From: Acidimicrobiia bacterium
Lineage (GTDB): Bacteria; Actinomycetota; Acidimicrobiia; Acidimicrobiales; Bin134
Assembly: GCA_009842675.1 (NCBI GenBank)
Contig: VYEX01000059.1
Span: 1-33,010 of the forward strand
Length of the DNA stretch: 33,010 bases
Direction: 5' to 3'
The position numbers were made by a program, and so were the translations under genes. The notes beneath the pieces were generated by a model. It did no database searches. It had not been told where the DNA came from and saw nothing but the letters and a program-made list of their open reading frames with translations. This document shows positions 1 to 10,379 of this stretch, in pieces (position 1 is the stretch's first letter; each line of letters begins with the position of its first letter).

Positions 1-483
1 AATCACGACCCGTTCTCGGGGAGTGCCGAGCCGTTCATGGCCACGCTGAAGCTGAATCTCATTTCGGCCTTTTGGACCAGCCAGGAAGCGCTTTCCCCAA
101 TGCGGGAGCAGGGGTATGGCCGCATCATCAACATCGGGTCGGGTGCCTCTAAGAGAGCGGCGGCCAGCGTGGGCTACACCGCAGCAAAGCACGGCTTGGT
201 GGGTCTGACCAAGCAGTTGGCAATGGCCGCGGCACCGCATGGGATCACGGTTAACTGCCTTTGTCCGGGATGGACCAACACCGCGTTGGTGGACTTCGAA
301 AAGCTGGCCGCGGCCAAGGGGGTCACCGCGGCCCAGGCCGAGGCCGACGCCCATTCCGACAGTGCTCAACGCCGGATCTTGGAGCCCGAGGAGCTGGCCC
401 CAATGGCCGTGCTGCTGGCCTCAGAAGCGGGTGGGGGAATCACTGGACAAGTGATCAGCGTGGACGGAGGCTATCGCCTCTGA
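1..483 (+). CDS. SDR-family NAD(P)-dependent oxidoreductase, C-terminal part
   Basis: The frame is open from the first base, so the N-terminal Rossmann glycine motif lies outside the window. What remains is the second half of a short-chain dehydrogenase/reductase: an LNL segment with the structural Asn, the strand RIINIGSGAS with the catalytic Ser region, the YTAAKHG box (Tyr-x3-Lys catalytic pair), then VNCLCPGWTNT and the C-terminal ITGQVISVDGGY typical of FabG-like classical SDRs. These enzymes reduce or oxidise a carbonyl/alcohol with NAD(P)H in the cytoplasm. The substrate cannot be read. A TauD-like dioxygenase follows 50 bp downstream on the same strand, so the two could be cotranscribed. 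Family is certain; specific function unknown. Confidence 0.9.
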   Translation, partial: NHDPFSGSAEPFMATLKLNLISAFWTSQEALSPMREQGYGRIINIGSGASKRAAASVGYTAAKHGLVGLTKQLAMAAAPHGITVNCLCPGWTNTALVDFEKLAAAKGVTAAQAEADAHSDSAQRRILEPEELAPMAVLLASEAGGGITGQVISVDGGYRL

Positions 484-533
484 TGCCAAGGTAGGACTAC
501 GGTAATGGTGGGCTACTGCGCGGAGTTGAACAC

Positions 534-1376
534 ATGGCTTTGATCACGGTCACCGAAGATCTGAGAGTCACACCGATAACCGGGGTCGTCGGCGCCTATG
601 TGGAGGGCGTCGATCTGGTTCTGCACTTGGACGACCCGGCTTGGCATGAACGGCTGAAGGAACTGCTGTTCACCTATGGGGTGATCGCAATCCGAGATCA
701 GAACCTCACCCCGGTCCAGCACAAGGCGATCGGCCACATCTTCGGATCGCTGCACACCCACCCGTTTGCGGTGAACATGCCCGAACATCCCGAGATCCTC
801 ATCCTGGATACCACCGAGATGACCAAAGTGCTGAAGTGGCACGCGGACGCGACATTTGAGGTTGCTCCTCCAATGGCATCGTTCCTGTACGCCTTCGAAG
901 TGCCCCCGGTGGGGGGCGACACCCTCTTCACCAACGCCCAAGCGGCCTACGAGGCGCTGTCTCCGGAATGGCAGCAGCGACTGGAAGGGCTGCGGGCGGT
1001 TCACTCCAGCACCGCGACCTTTGGTCCACAAGGCACATACAAACGCCACTGGGACAAGCCCCGCCACGAGCATGCTGATGTGGACAACACGCACCCGGTG
1101 GTTCACACCCATCCTTTCAACGGGCGTCGAGGGCTCTACGTGAACTCACAGTTCACGGTGGCCATCGAGGGCATGGACCCTGCGGAAAGCCGCTGGCTCT
1201 TGGAGTTCCTGTGGGATCACATCGCCAGCATTCAGTTCCAGTGCCGAGTGCAGTGGGAGCCGGGCACCCTCACCATCTGGGACAACCGGGCCGTGCAGCA
1301 TGCCGCCGTACCCGACTGGACCGAGGGACGCCGCCTTATGCATCGGGTCACCGTGAACGGTCCACCAATCGAGTAA
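534..1376 (+). CDS. TauD/TfdA-family Fe(II)/2-oxoglutarate dioxygenase
   Basis: The 280-residue protein has the length and motifs of the TauD/TfdA family. Residues 102-105 (WHAD) carry the HxD iron ligands (His103, Asp105), followed by a PPxGGDTLF segment near residues 114-122. The distal iron ligand is His256 in QHAAVPDW, and Arg267 lies 11 residues later, where the 2-oxoglutarate-binding Arg is expected. These enzymes hydroxylate a substrate, often a sulfonate, chlorophenoxyacid or sulfate ester, while decarboxylating 2-oxoglutarate. The substrate here is not predictable. The ATG at 534 is preceded by GGAG about 8 bases upstream. A MazG-like gene starts 11 bases after the stop, suggesting cotranscription with that gene. 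Confidence 0.92.
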   Translation: MALITVTEDLRVTPITGVVGAYVEGVDLVLHLDDPAWHERLKELLFTYGVIAIRDQNLTPVQHKAIGHIFGSLHTHPFAVNMPEHPEILILDTTEMTKVLKWHADATFEVAPPMASFLYAFEVPPVGGDTLFTNAQAAYEALSPEWQQRLEGLRAVHSSTATFGPQGTYKRHWDKPRHEHADVDNTHPVVHTHPFNGRRGLYVNSQFTVAIEGMDPAESRWLLEFLWDHIASIQFQCRVQWEPGTLTIWDNRAVQHAAVPDWTEGRRLMHRVTVNGPPIE

Positions 1377-1387
1377 ACAGAGCCGCA

Positions 1388-1642
1388 GTGGAGATTGCGG
1401 CCTTCCAACAGCTTATGGAGGACCTGTATGGTCCCCAGGATCGGGAGCGGGGGGTTCCGGCAACAGTGGCCTGGCTGTGCGAGGAGCTGGGGGAGCTGGC
1501 CCAGGCGGTGCGCAAGGGCGATGATGCGGAGCGGTTGCACGAGCTGGGTGATGTGCTGGCGTGGTTGGCGTCGTTGGCCAATCAGTTAGATCTCAGCTTG
1601 GAAGAGGCGGCGTTGAGATATCGAGATAACCCGCCGCGGTAA
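1388..1642 (+). CDS. MazG-like nucleotide pyrophosphohydrolase
   Basis: Using the GTG at 1388 gives an 84-residue all-helical protein, the usual size for the single-domain MazG/MazG-like group. The metal-binding signature is visible: CEELGELAQAVRKGD around residues 31-45 (ExxE with Glu33 and Glu36) and HELGDVLAW around residues 51-59 (ExxD with Glu52 and Asp55). Such proteins hydrolyse non-canonical or excess NTPs to NMP and pyrophosphate. The frame stays open further upstream into the dioxygenase gene, but that part is an overlap in another frame and the domain begins right after this GTG. It ends 36 bp before the convergent asd gene. Confidence 0.85.
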   Translation: MEIAAFQQLMEDLYGPQDRERGVPATVAWLCEELGELAQAVRKGDDAERLHELGDVLAWLASLANQLDLSLEEAALRYRDNPPR

Positions 1643-1678
1643 TGGGGTTGCCATCCTCCGGCGGAGTGGCGGGTCCTG

Positions 1679-3948
<2,270 letters not shown>

Positions 3949-3970
3949 GAACAAACGCTACCGGTCGATC

Positions 3971-4019
3971 GTAGGCACTCTTGTGGTTGTTATCCGAGTT
4001 TCTCGTGCTGGTAGGCACT
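3971..4019. repeat. 9-bp direct repeat in the lysC/cyclophilin divergent region
   Basis: GTAGGCACT occurs at 3971-3979 and again at 4011-4019. The two copies are exactly 40 bp apart, close to four helical turns, within the roughly 100-bp region between the divergent lysC and cyclophilin starts. They could be half-sites for a regulator or chance. No function is claimed. Confidence 0.35.
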
Positions 4020-4048
4020 TGGACGATTGCCATCGTAGATTTCAGGCG

Positions 4049-5542
4049 ATGGCCACCGACAAGAGGCAGCGGCAGCGAGAGCGCAGACAGGTTGCGCAGC
4101 AGCGGGCCAAGGTAACCGAAAGCCGCGGTCGATTCCGCTCTAGGGGCGTGCGGGTCGCCCTGATCGCTGCGGTGATCGTGGTGGCGGTGGTGATCGTGTG
4201 GTGGTACTCGACAAGAGACGGCGGCAGCGACGACACCAGCGGGGACGTTGCGATCAGCGATACGACCCAAGGCGATGGCGCCGACGTAGCGCCGGGCGCC
4301 GGCGGCTTTCCCGACCTACCCCCGCCCCCGGGCCCCGGCGGCGAGCTGACCGGGGAAGTCACGCCTTGTCCCGATCCGACGGGCCCGGCGTTCCGAGTGA
4401 CCTCGTTTGAATCGGCGCCAGCTCAATGCCTCGATCCCAACCTCAGCTACTCCGCCGTATTCGACACCAGCCTGGGACAGATCAGGGTGGCGCTTGACCA
4501 AGAGGCCAACCCTGAGGCGGTAAACGCATTCGCGGCGTTGGCCGGCTACGGCTACTACGACGGAACTGCCATTTTCTACTCCGATCCCAGCGGCGGCTAC
4601 ATCCAGGGCGGGTCGCCGCACACCAACAATGCCGACGATCCCGGGCCGGGTTTCACGGTGGCTGCCAGTGAGCCCGATGAGTATCGGCAGGGCCAGTTGC
4701 TGTGGTCGGGCGAAGGAGCCTCGACCGGACAGTTCCTCTTGTTGGCCTTCGACGAGTTCCTGCCGTCCCAACCGGTGTCGGGGCTCACCAGCCTGGGGCA
4801 GATTTCCGACGGCAGCTTGGCCGTGGTTCTCGATGCCCTGGTCCTTCATGTGGATAACCCCGACACCGCCTTTGGGGGGCGGCCTTCGGAGTCGGTCATC
4901 GTCAAATCCATTTCCATTCAATCCACCGACCCATCTCCTGAAGGGAGCATTGACTTGAGCGGATGTCCACCAGCTGACGGATCAGGACCACAGGTTCTCG
5001 ATTTCGACGGCCCTCAGCCCACGTGCTTGGACGCGTCCAAGCAGTACACCGCGGTATTCGATACCACCGCAGGGGAGATGCGAATCGCCCTCGATATGGC
5101 TAACACGCCGATCACGGCGAACAACTTCGCGGTGTTGGCCCGATATCACTACTACGACAACACCCTGTTGTTCCGCACCGACCCCGGCATTGGCATCATC
5201 CAGGGCGGGGCGCCGCACACCAACTCGCCGTCGGACCCCGGACCGGGTTACACCATTCCAGATGAAGGCGCCGGTTTCACCTATGAGCCGGGTCAGATCG
5301 TGATGGCCCGCACCGCGGCGCCCAACAGCGCCAGCGCCCAGTTCTTCTTCGCGGTCAACGAGAACACCGCCCTGCTCAACAGTCAGGGCACCTATGTGGT
5401 GTTCGGCCAGATGGACGCCGAGAGCCTGGGAGTGGCCGAAGCCATTTTGGCCAGCCACGTTGACCAGCCCGGCAACCGGCTGGGAGGGGCGCCCGAGCCC
5501 CAGGTGATCGTCAACTCGGTAACCATCGAAGAAACTGGGTAA
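4049..5542 (+). CDS. membrane-anchored protein with two cyclophilin-type PPIase domains
   Basis: The ATG at 4049 gives MATDKRQRQRERR, a highly basic cytoplasmic N-terminus typical of actinobacterial cyclophilins. One membrane helix follows (about residues 34-53), then a Gly/Asp-rich linker and a proline-rich stretch. Two cyclophilin-like domains come next, roughly residues 130-300 and 330-495. The second keeps hallmark residues (LLFRTDPG, IIQGGAPHT, GYTIPDE, SAQFFFAV) and may catalyse prolyl cis-trans isomerisation outside the membrane. The first is degenerate: the Arg after Phe is missing (AIFYSDPS) and QFF is QFL, so it may be a binding or structural domain. An open frame extends upstream to 3983 but lacks family similarity. 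The protein probably helps fold exported proteins. Confidence 0.88.
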   Translation: MATDKRQRQRERRQVAQQRAKVTESRGRFRSRGVRVALIAAVIVVAVVIVWWYSTRDGGSDDTSGDVAISDTTQGDGADVAPGAGGFPDLPPPPGPGGELTGEVTPCPDPTGPAFRVTSFESAPAQCLDPNLSYSAVFDTSLGQIRVALDQEANPEAVNAFAALAGYGYYDGTAIFYSDPSGGYIQGGSPHTNNADDPGPGFTVAASEPDEYRQGQLLWSGEGASTGQFLLLAFDEFLPSQPVSGLTSLGQISDGSLAVVLDALVLHVDNPDTAFGGRPSESVIVKSISIQSTDPSPEGSIDLSGCPPADGSGPQVLDFDGPQPTCLDASKQYTAVFDTTAGEMRIALDMANTPITANNFAVLARYHYYDNTLLFRTDPGIGIIQGGAPHTNSPSDPGPGYTIPDEGAGFTYEPGQIVMARTAAPNSASAQFFFAVNENTALLNSQGTYVVFGQMDAESLGVAEAILASHVDQPGNRLGGAPEPQVIVNSVTIEETG

Positions 5543-5550
5543 CCCCCAAC

Positions 5551-5565
5551 CCTGGCTTTGCCAGG
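5551..5565. terminator. short hairpin after the cyclophilin gene
   Basis: CCTGGC-TTT-GCCAGG is a perfect 6-bp stem with a 3-base loop, starting 8 bases after the cyclophilin stop. There is no T-tract, so termination strength is doubtful. It argues against the upstream GTG at 5565 as the aat start. Confidence 0.35.
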
Positions 5566-5582
5566 TGGGGCAGAGTATTGGG

Positions 5583-6251
5583 GTGAGGCTTGTCCCCGAG
5601 CCCAGCCAGTGGGAGTTCCCCCCTGCGGAGACGGCCGACGAGCACGGGTTGGTGGCAGTGGGCGCCGATCTCGCGCCCGGCACGCTGCTGGCGGCTTACC
5701 AATCCGGATTGTTCCCCATGCCGCTGGGGCGCACCGACAAGCTGGGATGGTGGTCGCCCGATCCCCGCGGGGTGATACCGCTCGACGAATTGCGGGTCAC
5801 CCGGTCGCTGCGCCGCTCGCTGCGCCGCTATCGGATCACCGCTGATGTCGCCTTCGCCGACGTGATCGACGCTTGTCGCACCATCGAACGACCCCACGGC
5901 TGGATATCGCCAGATATCCGGGATGCGTATGTACGACTGCACCGCTTGGGATGGGCTCACAGTGTGGAGGCTTGGTCGGAGGATGGGGAGTTGGTGGGCG
6001 GGCTCTACGGGGTGTCTATTGGTGGGCTGTTCGCCGGAGAATCGATGTTCCACGTCGACCGGGACGCGTCCAAGGTGGCACTGGTGTCTCTGGTGGGGAG
6101 GTTGAATCACGGCGGTGTTCCCCGGCTGCTGGATGTGCAGTGGGCGACGGAGCACATGGCCAGCCTGGGGGCGGTGGAAATTGCTCGGAGTGAGTACTTA
6201 GCCCGGTTGAAATTGGCGGTGAAGCAGCCGTCGGCCCCTTGGCCTCGTTAG
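5583..6251 (+). CDS. aat: leucyl/phenylalanyl-tRNA-protein transferase
   Basis: Aat adds Leu or Phe from aminoacyl-tRNA to proteins with N-terminal Lys or Arg, marking them for ClpS/ClpAP degradation (N-degron pathway). Diagnostic segments are FPPAE near the start, GLVAVGADLAPGTLLAAY, SGLFPMP, WWSPDPRGVIPLDEL, HGWISPDIRDAY and the core GGLYGVSIGGLFAGESMF, with SKVALVSLVGRL and LLDVQW downstream. The GTG at 5583 gives about 222 residues. An in-frame GTG at 5565 is also possible but falls in a hairpin. The 3' end overlaps the convergent MOSC gene by 4 bases. Confidence 0.95.
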   Translation: MRLVPEPSQWEFPPAETADEHGLVAVGADLAPGTLLAAYQSGLFPMPLGRTDKLGWWSPDPRGVIPLDELRVTRSLRRSLRRYRITADVAFADVIDACRTIERPHGWISPDIRDAYVRLHRLGWAHSVEAWSEDGELVGGLYGVSIGGLFAGESMFHVDRDASKVALVSLVGRLNHGGVPRLLDVQWATEHMASLGAVEIARSEYLARLKLAVKQPSAPWPR

Positions 6252-6814
6252 GGAAGACGAGTTACTTGGTCGCCGGTGTGGATGGGGCCGGGGTGGATGA
6301 CTCGGGCGTTGATGCCGCGGAGATTGAGGGCGCGGCCGGTAGGAGAGTTGACGAATCGCAGGGCGTCGAGGCCGAACCGAGACGAGAACTTGCCACAGCC
6401 GGTGTGGGGTTCGGCGGTGACCTCGATGACCGCTTCGCCCAGGGCGAGGCGGGTGCCCGGAGGCAAAGTCTCAGTGCTGATGTCGAGATCGATGTAGAGC
6501 TGGTCGCCCGCGAGAGCCCAACGGTTGATAGGCCCCGCCACCGCGGCCGCGGCCCGGGCGTTCATGATGTTGAGTTGCGCGTCGAGCAGTGGGCCCCCGT
6601 CAGGAGACTTTGAGGATCCTCGCTGATTCCAGGTGTCGCCCACGAGACCCTCCTCCAAGCTGAGCGTCCCAGAATCCAACACCTCACGCTCGTCTACTGC
6701 CGGACGGCGCACGATTAATTCCAGGGTGCCATTGTCGGCCGGGGCCTGACGGATATTGGAAAGGGAGGCTTCCAGCTCTTCGGGAGTGCGATGGTGAGCG
6801 GAATCAGCGGTCAT
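6248..6814 (-). CDS. MOSC-domain protein
   Basis: MOSC domains are sulfur-carrier modules related to molybdenum cofactor sulfurases and to YiiM/mARC proteins. The key feature is the conserved Cys in EPHTGCGKFSSRFG (Cys140 with this start). An LNIMNARAAAAVAG segment (around residues 81-94) and the C-terminal LNLRGINARVI match small stand-alone MOSC proteins. I chose ATG at 6814 because it overlaps the stop of the epsilon-subunit gene as ATGA, implying translational coupling. An upstream ATG at 6862 would add 16 non-conserved residues. The protein has 188 residues. Its substrate is unknown and the association with acyl-CoA carboxylase may be only transcriptional. Confidence 0.85.
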   Translation of the reverse strand: MTADSAHHRTPEELEASLSNIRQAPADNGTLELIVRRPAVDEREVLDSGTLSLEEGLVGDTWNQRGSSKSPDGGPLLDAQLNIMNARAAAAVAGPINRWALAGDQLYIDLDISTETLPPGTRLALGEAVIEVTAEPHTGCGKFSSRFGLDALRFVNSPTGRALNLRGINARVIHPGPIHTGDQVTRLP

Positions 6815-7005
6815 CGTTTCAGGGTCTGCCGCTGACGGCGGGTCGTGGCCGGCGTAGTCCACCAGCGTCCGCTGAACCGCCAGCGAGGGGCGGCGGATGC
6901 TGATGGCTCTGCTGCTACTGGACGGGGCCAGAGAGCCTCATAGGCGGCCAAAATGGCAGCCACTTCGGATTCAGAGGGCTGCGGGGTGATCTGAATGAGG
7001 CTCAT
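6811..7005 (-). CDS. acyl-CoA carboxylase epsilon subunit
   Basis: This 64-residue protein sits 57 bp downstream of the carboxyltransferase beta gene on the same strand. It has the pattern of actinobacterial AccE/PccE-like epsilon subunits: an N-terminal beta strand followed by a helix (PSESEVAAILAAYEALWPR), an Ala/Pro-rich spacer, and a C-terminal Trp/Arg-rich tail (WRFSGRWW). In Streptomyces and Mycobacterium such subunits stabilise the alpha-beta carboxylase complex. The identification rests on position, length and this loose pattern. Its stop overlaps the MOSC start by 4 bases. Confidence 0.75.
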   Translation of the reverse strand: MSLIQITPQPSESEVAAILAAYEALWPRPVAAEPSASAAPRWRFSGRWWTTPATTRRQRQTLKR

Positions 7006-7062
7006 GGGGCTGTTCTAGCTGGTCTTATGGGTCTGGCCAGAGTGATTTTCCGACGGTGGAGA

Positions 7063-8619
7063 TTAGAGAGGAATAACGCCGTGCTTTCGGGGCAGCAGCT
7101 CCTCGCGCTTGGATCGAAGCATCTCGAAACCGGAGATCACGAGACGGCGGGTGTCGGTCGGATCGATGACGTCGTCGATGTAGCCCCGCTCGGCGGCGAT
7201 GTAGGGGTTGGCGTACCGCTCGGTGTAGTCGTCCACCAGCTCGGCTCGCCGGGCGACTGGATCGGCAGCCGACTGGAGTTCGCGGCGATGGATGATCTCC
7301 ACCGCCCCTTGCGGTCCCATTACAGCCAGTTCGGCTGCCGGCCAGGCGAAGGAAAGATCAGAGCCCACTGACTTGGAGTCCATCACCACGTAGGCCCCGC
7401 CGTAGGCCTTGCGGGTGATGACCTGGATACGGGGCACGGTCGCTTCGCAGTAGGCGTACAGCAGCTTGGCCCCGTGTCGGATGATGCCACCGTGCTCCTG
7501 GTCGACGCCGGGCAGAAAGCCAGGGACGTCCACGAAGGTCAGCAGCGGGATGTTGAAGGCGTCGCAAGTCCGCACGAATCGGGCTGCCTTGGACGACGAC
7601 TCGATGTCCAGAACGCCGGCCAACACCATGGGCTGGTTTCCCACCACGCCGACGGTGTAGCCGTTCAGCCGGGCGAAGCCGCACACGATCGACTGGGCCC
7701 AGTGAGCGTGGTATTCCATGAACTCCCCGTCGTCCACCACCGCTTGGATCACCGTGCGCATGTCGTAGGGCAGGTTGGGGCTGTCGGGCATGATGTCCCG
7801 CAGCTCGGGAGTCAACCGCTCGGGATCGTCGGTGGCGGCGACCTGCGGGGGCTCCTCAAGATTGTTGGCCGGCAGGTGGCTGATCAAGAACCGGACTTCG
7901 TCGAGCACCTCTTCCTCGGTCGGACCCACAAAGGTGGCCACGCCCGACTTGGTGGAGTGGGAGCGGGCCCCGCCCAGCTCCTCCAGAGTCACCTCTTCTC
8001 CGGTGACCGTCTTCACAACGTCGGGACCGGTGATGAACATGTGAGACTTCTCCGCCACCATGAACACGAAATCGGTCATGGCCGGGCTGTACACCGCTCC
8101 CCCGGCACACGGTCCGAGGATCACGCTGATCTGGGGGATTACCCCAGACGACTTGACGTTGCGGTGGAAGATTCCGCCGTAGGAATCGAGCGACACAACG
8201 CCTTCCTGGATGCGGGCTCCGGCACCGTCGTTGAGGCCGATCATGGGGGCGCCCACCGACAAGGCCAAGTCCATCACCTTGTGGATCTTCTCGGCGAACA
8301 CCTCTCCCAGCGCTCCGCCGAACACGGTGAAGTCCTGGGCGAATAGAAAAACCTTGCGGCCGTCGATGGTGCCCCAACCGGTGATCACTCCGTCTGTGTA
8401 GGGCCGCTCCTCGATCCCGCTGTCCAGCGCCCGATGGCGGGCCAGCATGTCGAGCTCGTGGAAGGATCCGTCGTCGAGCAGGTACTCGATGCGTTCCCGG
8501 GCCAGCATTTTGCCCTTCTCGTGCTGACGGTCGACCGCCCGCTGGGGGCCGGCATGGAGGGCCTCGTGCTTGCGACGCTCCAAGTCGTTGAGGCGGTCCT
8601 TCATCGAGTGCTCGGCCAT
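7063..8619 (-). CDS. acyl-CoA carboxylase, carboxyltransferase (beta) subunit
   Basis: This 518-residue carboxyltransferase moves CO2 from biotin to acetyl-, propionyl- or longer acyl-CoA, feeding malonyl- or methylmalonyl-CoA metabolism. Visible hallmarks are the N-terminal RERIEYLLDDGSFHELD, the oxyanion and acyl-CoA regions GLNDGAGARIQEG and GPCAGGAVYSPAMTDF, TGPDVVKTVTGEEV, and C-terminal DVPGFLPGVDQEHGGIIRHGAKLLYAY and RKAYGGAYVVM. This architecture is PccB/AccD5-like. The key residue that sets acyl-chain preference was not resolved. No biotinylated alpha subunit is in the window. The downstream epsilon gene supports a multi-subunit actinobacterial complex. Confidence 0.95.
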   Translation of the reverse strand: MAEHSMKDRLNDLERRKHEALHAGPQRAVDRQHEKGKMLARERIEYLLDDGSFHELDMLARHRALDSGIEERPYTDGVITGWGTIDGRKVFLFAQDFTVFGGALGEVFAEKIHKVMDLALSVGAPMIGLNDGAGARIQEGVVSLDSYGGIFHRNVKSSGVIPQISVILGPCAGGAVYSPAMTDFVFMVAEKSHMFITGPDVVKTVTGEEVTLEELGGARSHSTKSGVATFVGPTEEEVLDEVRFLISHLPANNLEEPPQVAATDDPERLTPELRDIMPDSPNLPYDMRTVIQAVVDDGEFMEYHAHWAQSIVCGFARLNGYTVGVVGNQPMVLAGVLDIESSSKAARFVRTCDAFNIPLLTFVDVPGFLPGVDQEHGGIIRHGAKLLYAYCEATVPRIQVITRKAYGGAYVVMDSKSVGSDLSFAWPAAELAVMGPQGAVEIIHRRELQSAADPVARRAELVDDYTERYANPYIAAERGYIDDVIDPTDTRRLVISGFEMLRSKREELLPRKHGVIPL

Positions 8620-8670
8620 TGTCGTGACAGGCTACATGGGGTTCGGGTCGGTAGCCTCACTCTTGTGACT

Positions 8671-9246
8671 ATGGAAACTGGGGAAGCGCAGCGGCGGGTG
8701 GCGGTGTTTTGCAGCTCGTCGCTGGGCAATGAGCCGGCTTATGCGGAATTGGCCGCCGATTTGGGGCGGCGGTTGGCTGACGAGGGCATTGGGGTGGTGT
8801 TCGGCGGCGGGCGGATCGGGCTTATGGGGGTCATGGCCGATGCGGTGATGGCCGCGGGCGGTGAGGTTATCGGGGTCATCCCCAATTTCTTGGACGAAAT
8901 CGAAGTGGCCCACCAGGGGTTGACCGAGCTCCACCTTGTCAACGACATGCACGAGCGCAAACAGCTCATGTACTCGCTGTCGGACGGCTTTTGTGCGCTT
9001 CCCGGCGGGCTAGGCACGATGGAGGAGCTGTTCGAAGCAGCCACATGGACCCAGCTAGGACTGCACGAAGGTGGGCGGTACAAGCCGGTGGTACTGTTGG
9101 ACGAGGACGGGTTCTGGAAGACGCTGGCCGAGTTTCACGCCGGGCTGGTCGAGAACGGATTTGTAAAGCCCGACAAGGCGAAGATCATCCAGCGGGCCGG
9201 TTCGATTGACCAGGCCTTGGAGTTGCTCTATCAGTCGTCGAGTTGA
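8671..9246 (+). CDS. LOG-family (TIGR00730) protein, probable nucleoside 5'-monophosphate phosphoribohydrolase
   Basis: The 191-residue protein shows both LOG signatures: a Rossmann strand-loop FGGGRIGLMG (residues 45-53) and PGGLGTMEELFEA (residues 111-123), with the intervening HERK motif (around residues 94-97). LOG proteins cleave the N-glycosidic bond of cytokinin riboside monophosphates or AMP-like nucleotides, releasing free base and ribose 5-phosphate. The name 'lysine decarboxylase' often given to this family is historical. ATG at 8671 is preferred; a GTG two codons upstream (8665) is possible. The gene diverges from the carboxylase beta gene with 51 bp between starts, and its end overlaps the convergent nitronate monooxygenase by 16 bp. 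Confidence 0.92.
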   Translation: METGEAQRRVAVFCSSSLGNEPAYAELAADLGRRLADEGIGVVFGGGRIGLMGVMADAVMAAGGEVIGVIPNFLDEIEVAHQGLTELHLVNDMHERKQLMYSLSDGFCALPGGLGTMEELFEAATWTQLGLHEGGRYKPVVLLDEDGFWKTLAEFHAGLVENGFVKPDKAKIIQRAGSIDQALELLYQSSS

Positions 9247-10364
9247 GCTGTGAGCCCTTCCACTGCCTCAATGAATTCCTCAACGAGGTTGTAGACCACC
9301 TGGCGGGTGGGGAGGGATTGGTTCATAGCACCCACGATTTGGCCGACGAAGTAGTTGGTCAGCTTCTCGGCACCGCTGCCGGGGTGGTGGGCAACCCGGT
9401 CGATGCGGCGGCGGGGCTCGCCGGTCAGCATGATCTGAAGCGGCATAGGGAGAGGGTCGGGAGTATCGGCCCGGTTCCATTCCTCGGTCCAGGCCGAGCG
9501 CAGCATTCGGGCCGGCTTGCCGGTGATAGTGCGGGACCGCTCAGTGTCGGACGATCCGGCAGCCAGGAACTTCTGCTTGACCGCGGGATGGGTTTCGGCC
9601 TCCTCGGTAGTAAGCCACACTGAGCCGCACCACGCCCCTTGGGCGCCCAATGCCATGGCTGCGGCCATTTGGCGCCCTCGGCCAATGCCCCCGGCGCCCA
9701 ATACCGGCACCGGAGCTACCGCATCCACCACCTCGGGGATGAGCACCATGGAGCCCACCTCTCCAGTGTGTCCGCCGGCCTCGTATCCCTGAGCGACAAT
9801 AAGGTCGACGCCCGCGGCCACATGGCGCTCGGCGTGGGCGGCCCGGCCAGCTAGGGCAGCCACCTTGGCCCCGGCAGCGTGGCCCTGGGTGATCATCTCG
9901 GGGGGAGGCGGACCCAGCGCGTTAGCCACCAATGCGGGCTCGTAGGCCAAGGCGATCTCGAGTTGGCGCCCAGCGCGCCGGCCCGACAGCGGGGCGGCGG
10001 GACCCCAGTCCCGCGGGTCGCTGTCGTCGAGCGGCAGCGGCGGCACGTCGTAGCGCTCGAGCATCTCGTCGAGAAATTGACGATGCTCATTGGGGATGAG
10101 TGAGTTGGCCTGTTCGACATCCAGCCCGCCCTGTTCGACACCTTCGTAACGGGCGGGAACCACAAGATCGACGCCGAAGGGACGGTTGCCGACCTGCTCC
10201 CGGATCCAGGCCAGGTCAGTTTCCAGATCGTCCTCGGTGTGTCCGACAACGCCCAGCACGCCCAATCCGCCGGCCCGGCTGACCTCGGCAGCCACATCGC
10301 GACAGTGGGTAAAGGCGAGGATCGGAAACTCGATGCCAAACATCTCGGTGACCGCGGTTCGCAT
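9231..10364 (-). CDS. nitronate monooxygenase-family FMN enzyme
   Basis: This 377-residue FMN-dependent TIM-barrel protein belongs to the nitronate monooxygenase (formerly 2-nitropropane dioxygenase) group, which oxidises alkyl nitronates. It opens with the typical FGIEFPILAF followed by AAEVSRAGGLGVLG. The flavin/catalytic region AQGYEAGGHTGEVG contains His199, and VLGAGGIGRGRQMAAAMALGAQGAWCG binds the FMN phosphate. Related proteins include enoyl-ACP reductase FabK and other oxidoreductases, so the exact substrate is uncertain. It is the last gene of a minus-strand pair with the exonuclease gene 15 bp upstream, which suggests cotranscription. Confidence 0.88.
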   Translation of the reverse strand: MRTAVTEMFGIEFPILAFTHCRDVAAEVSRAGGLGVLGVVGHTEDDLETDLAWIREQVGNRPFGVDLVVPARYEGVEQGGLDVEQANSLIPNEHRQFLDEMLERYDVPPLPLDDSDPRDWGPAAPLSGRRAGRQLEIALAYEPALVANALGPPPPEMITQGHAAGAKVAALAGRAAHAERHVAAGVDLIVAQGYEAGGHTGEVGSMVLIPEVVDAVAPVPVLGAGGIGRGRQMAAAMALGAQGAWCGSVWLTTEEAETHPAVKQKFLAAGSSDTERSRTITGKPARMLRSAWTEEWNRADTPDPLPMPLQIMLTGEPRRRIDRVAHHPGSGAEKLTNYFVGQIVGAMNQSLPTRQVVYNLVEEFIEAVEGLTAQLDD

Positions 10365-10379
10365 GGGTGGTTATTCCTC

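Noticed and set aside
7474..8346. Long plus-strand open frame (290 codons) across the carboxylase beta gene
   Set aside because: It is antisense to a clear PccB-type gene, lacks any motif and has His/Gly/Arg-rich composition typical of a GC-rich shadow.
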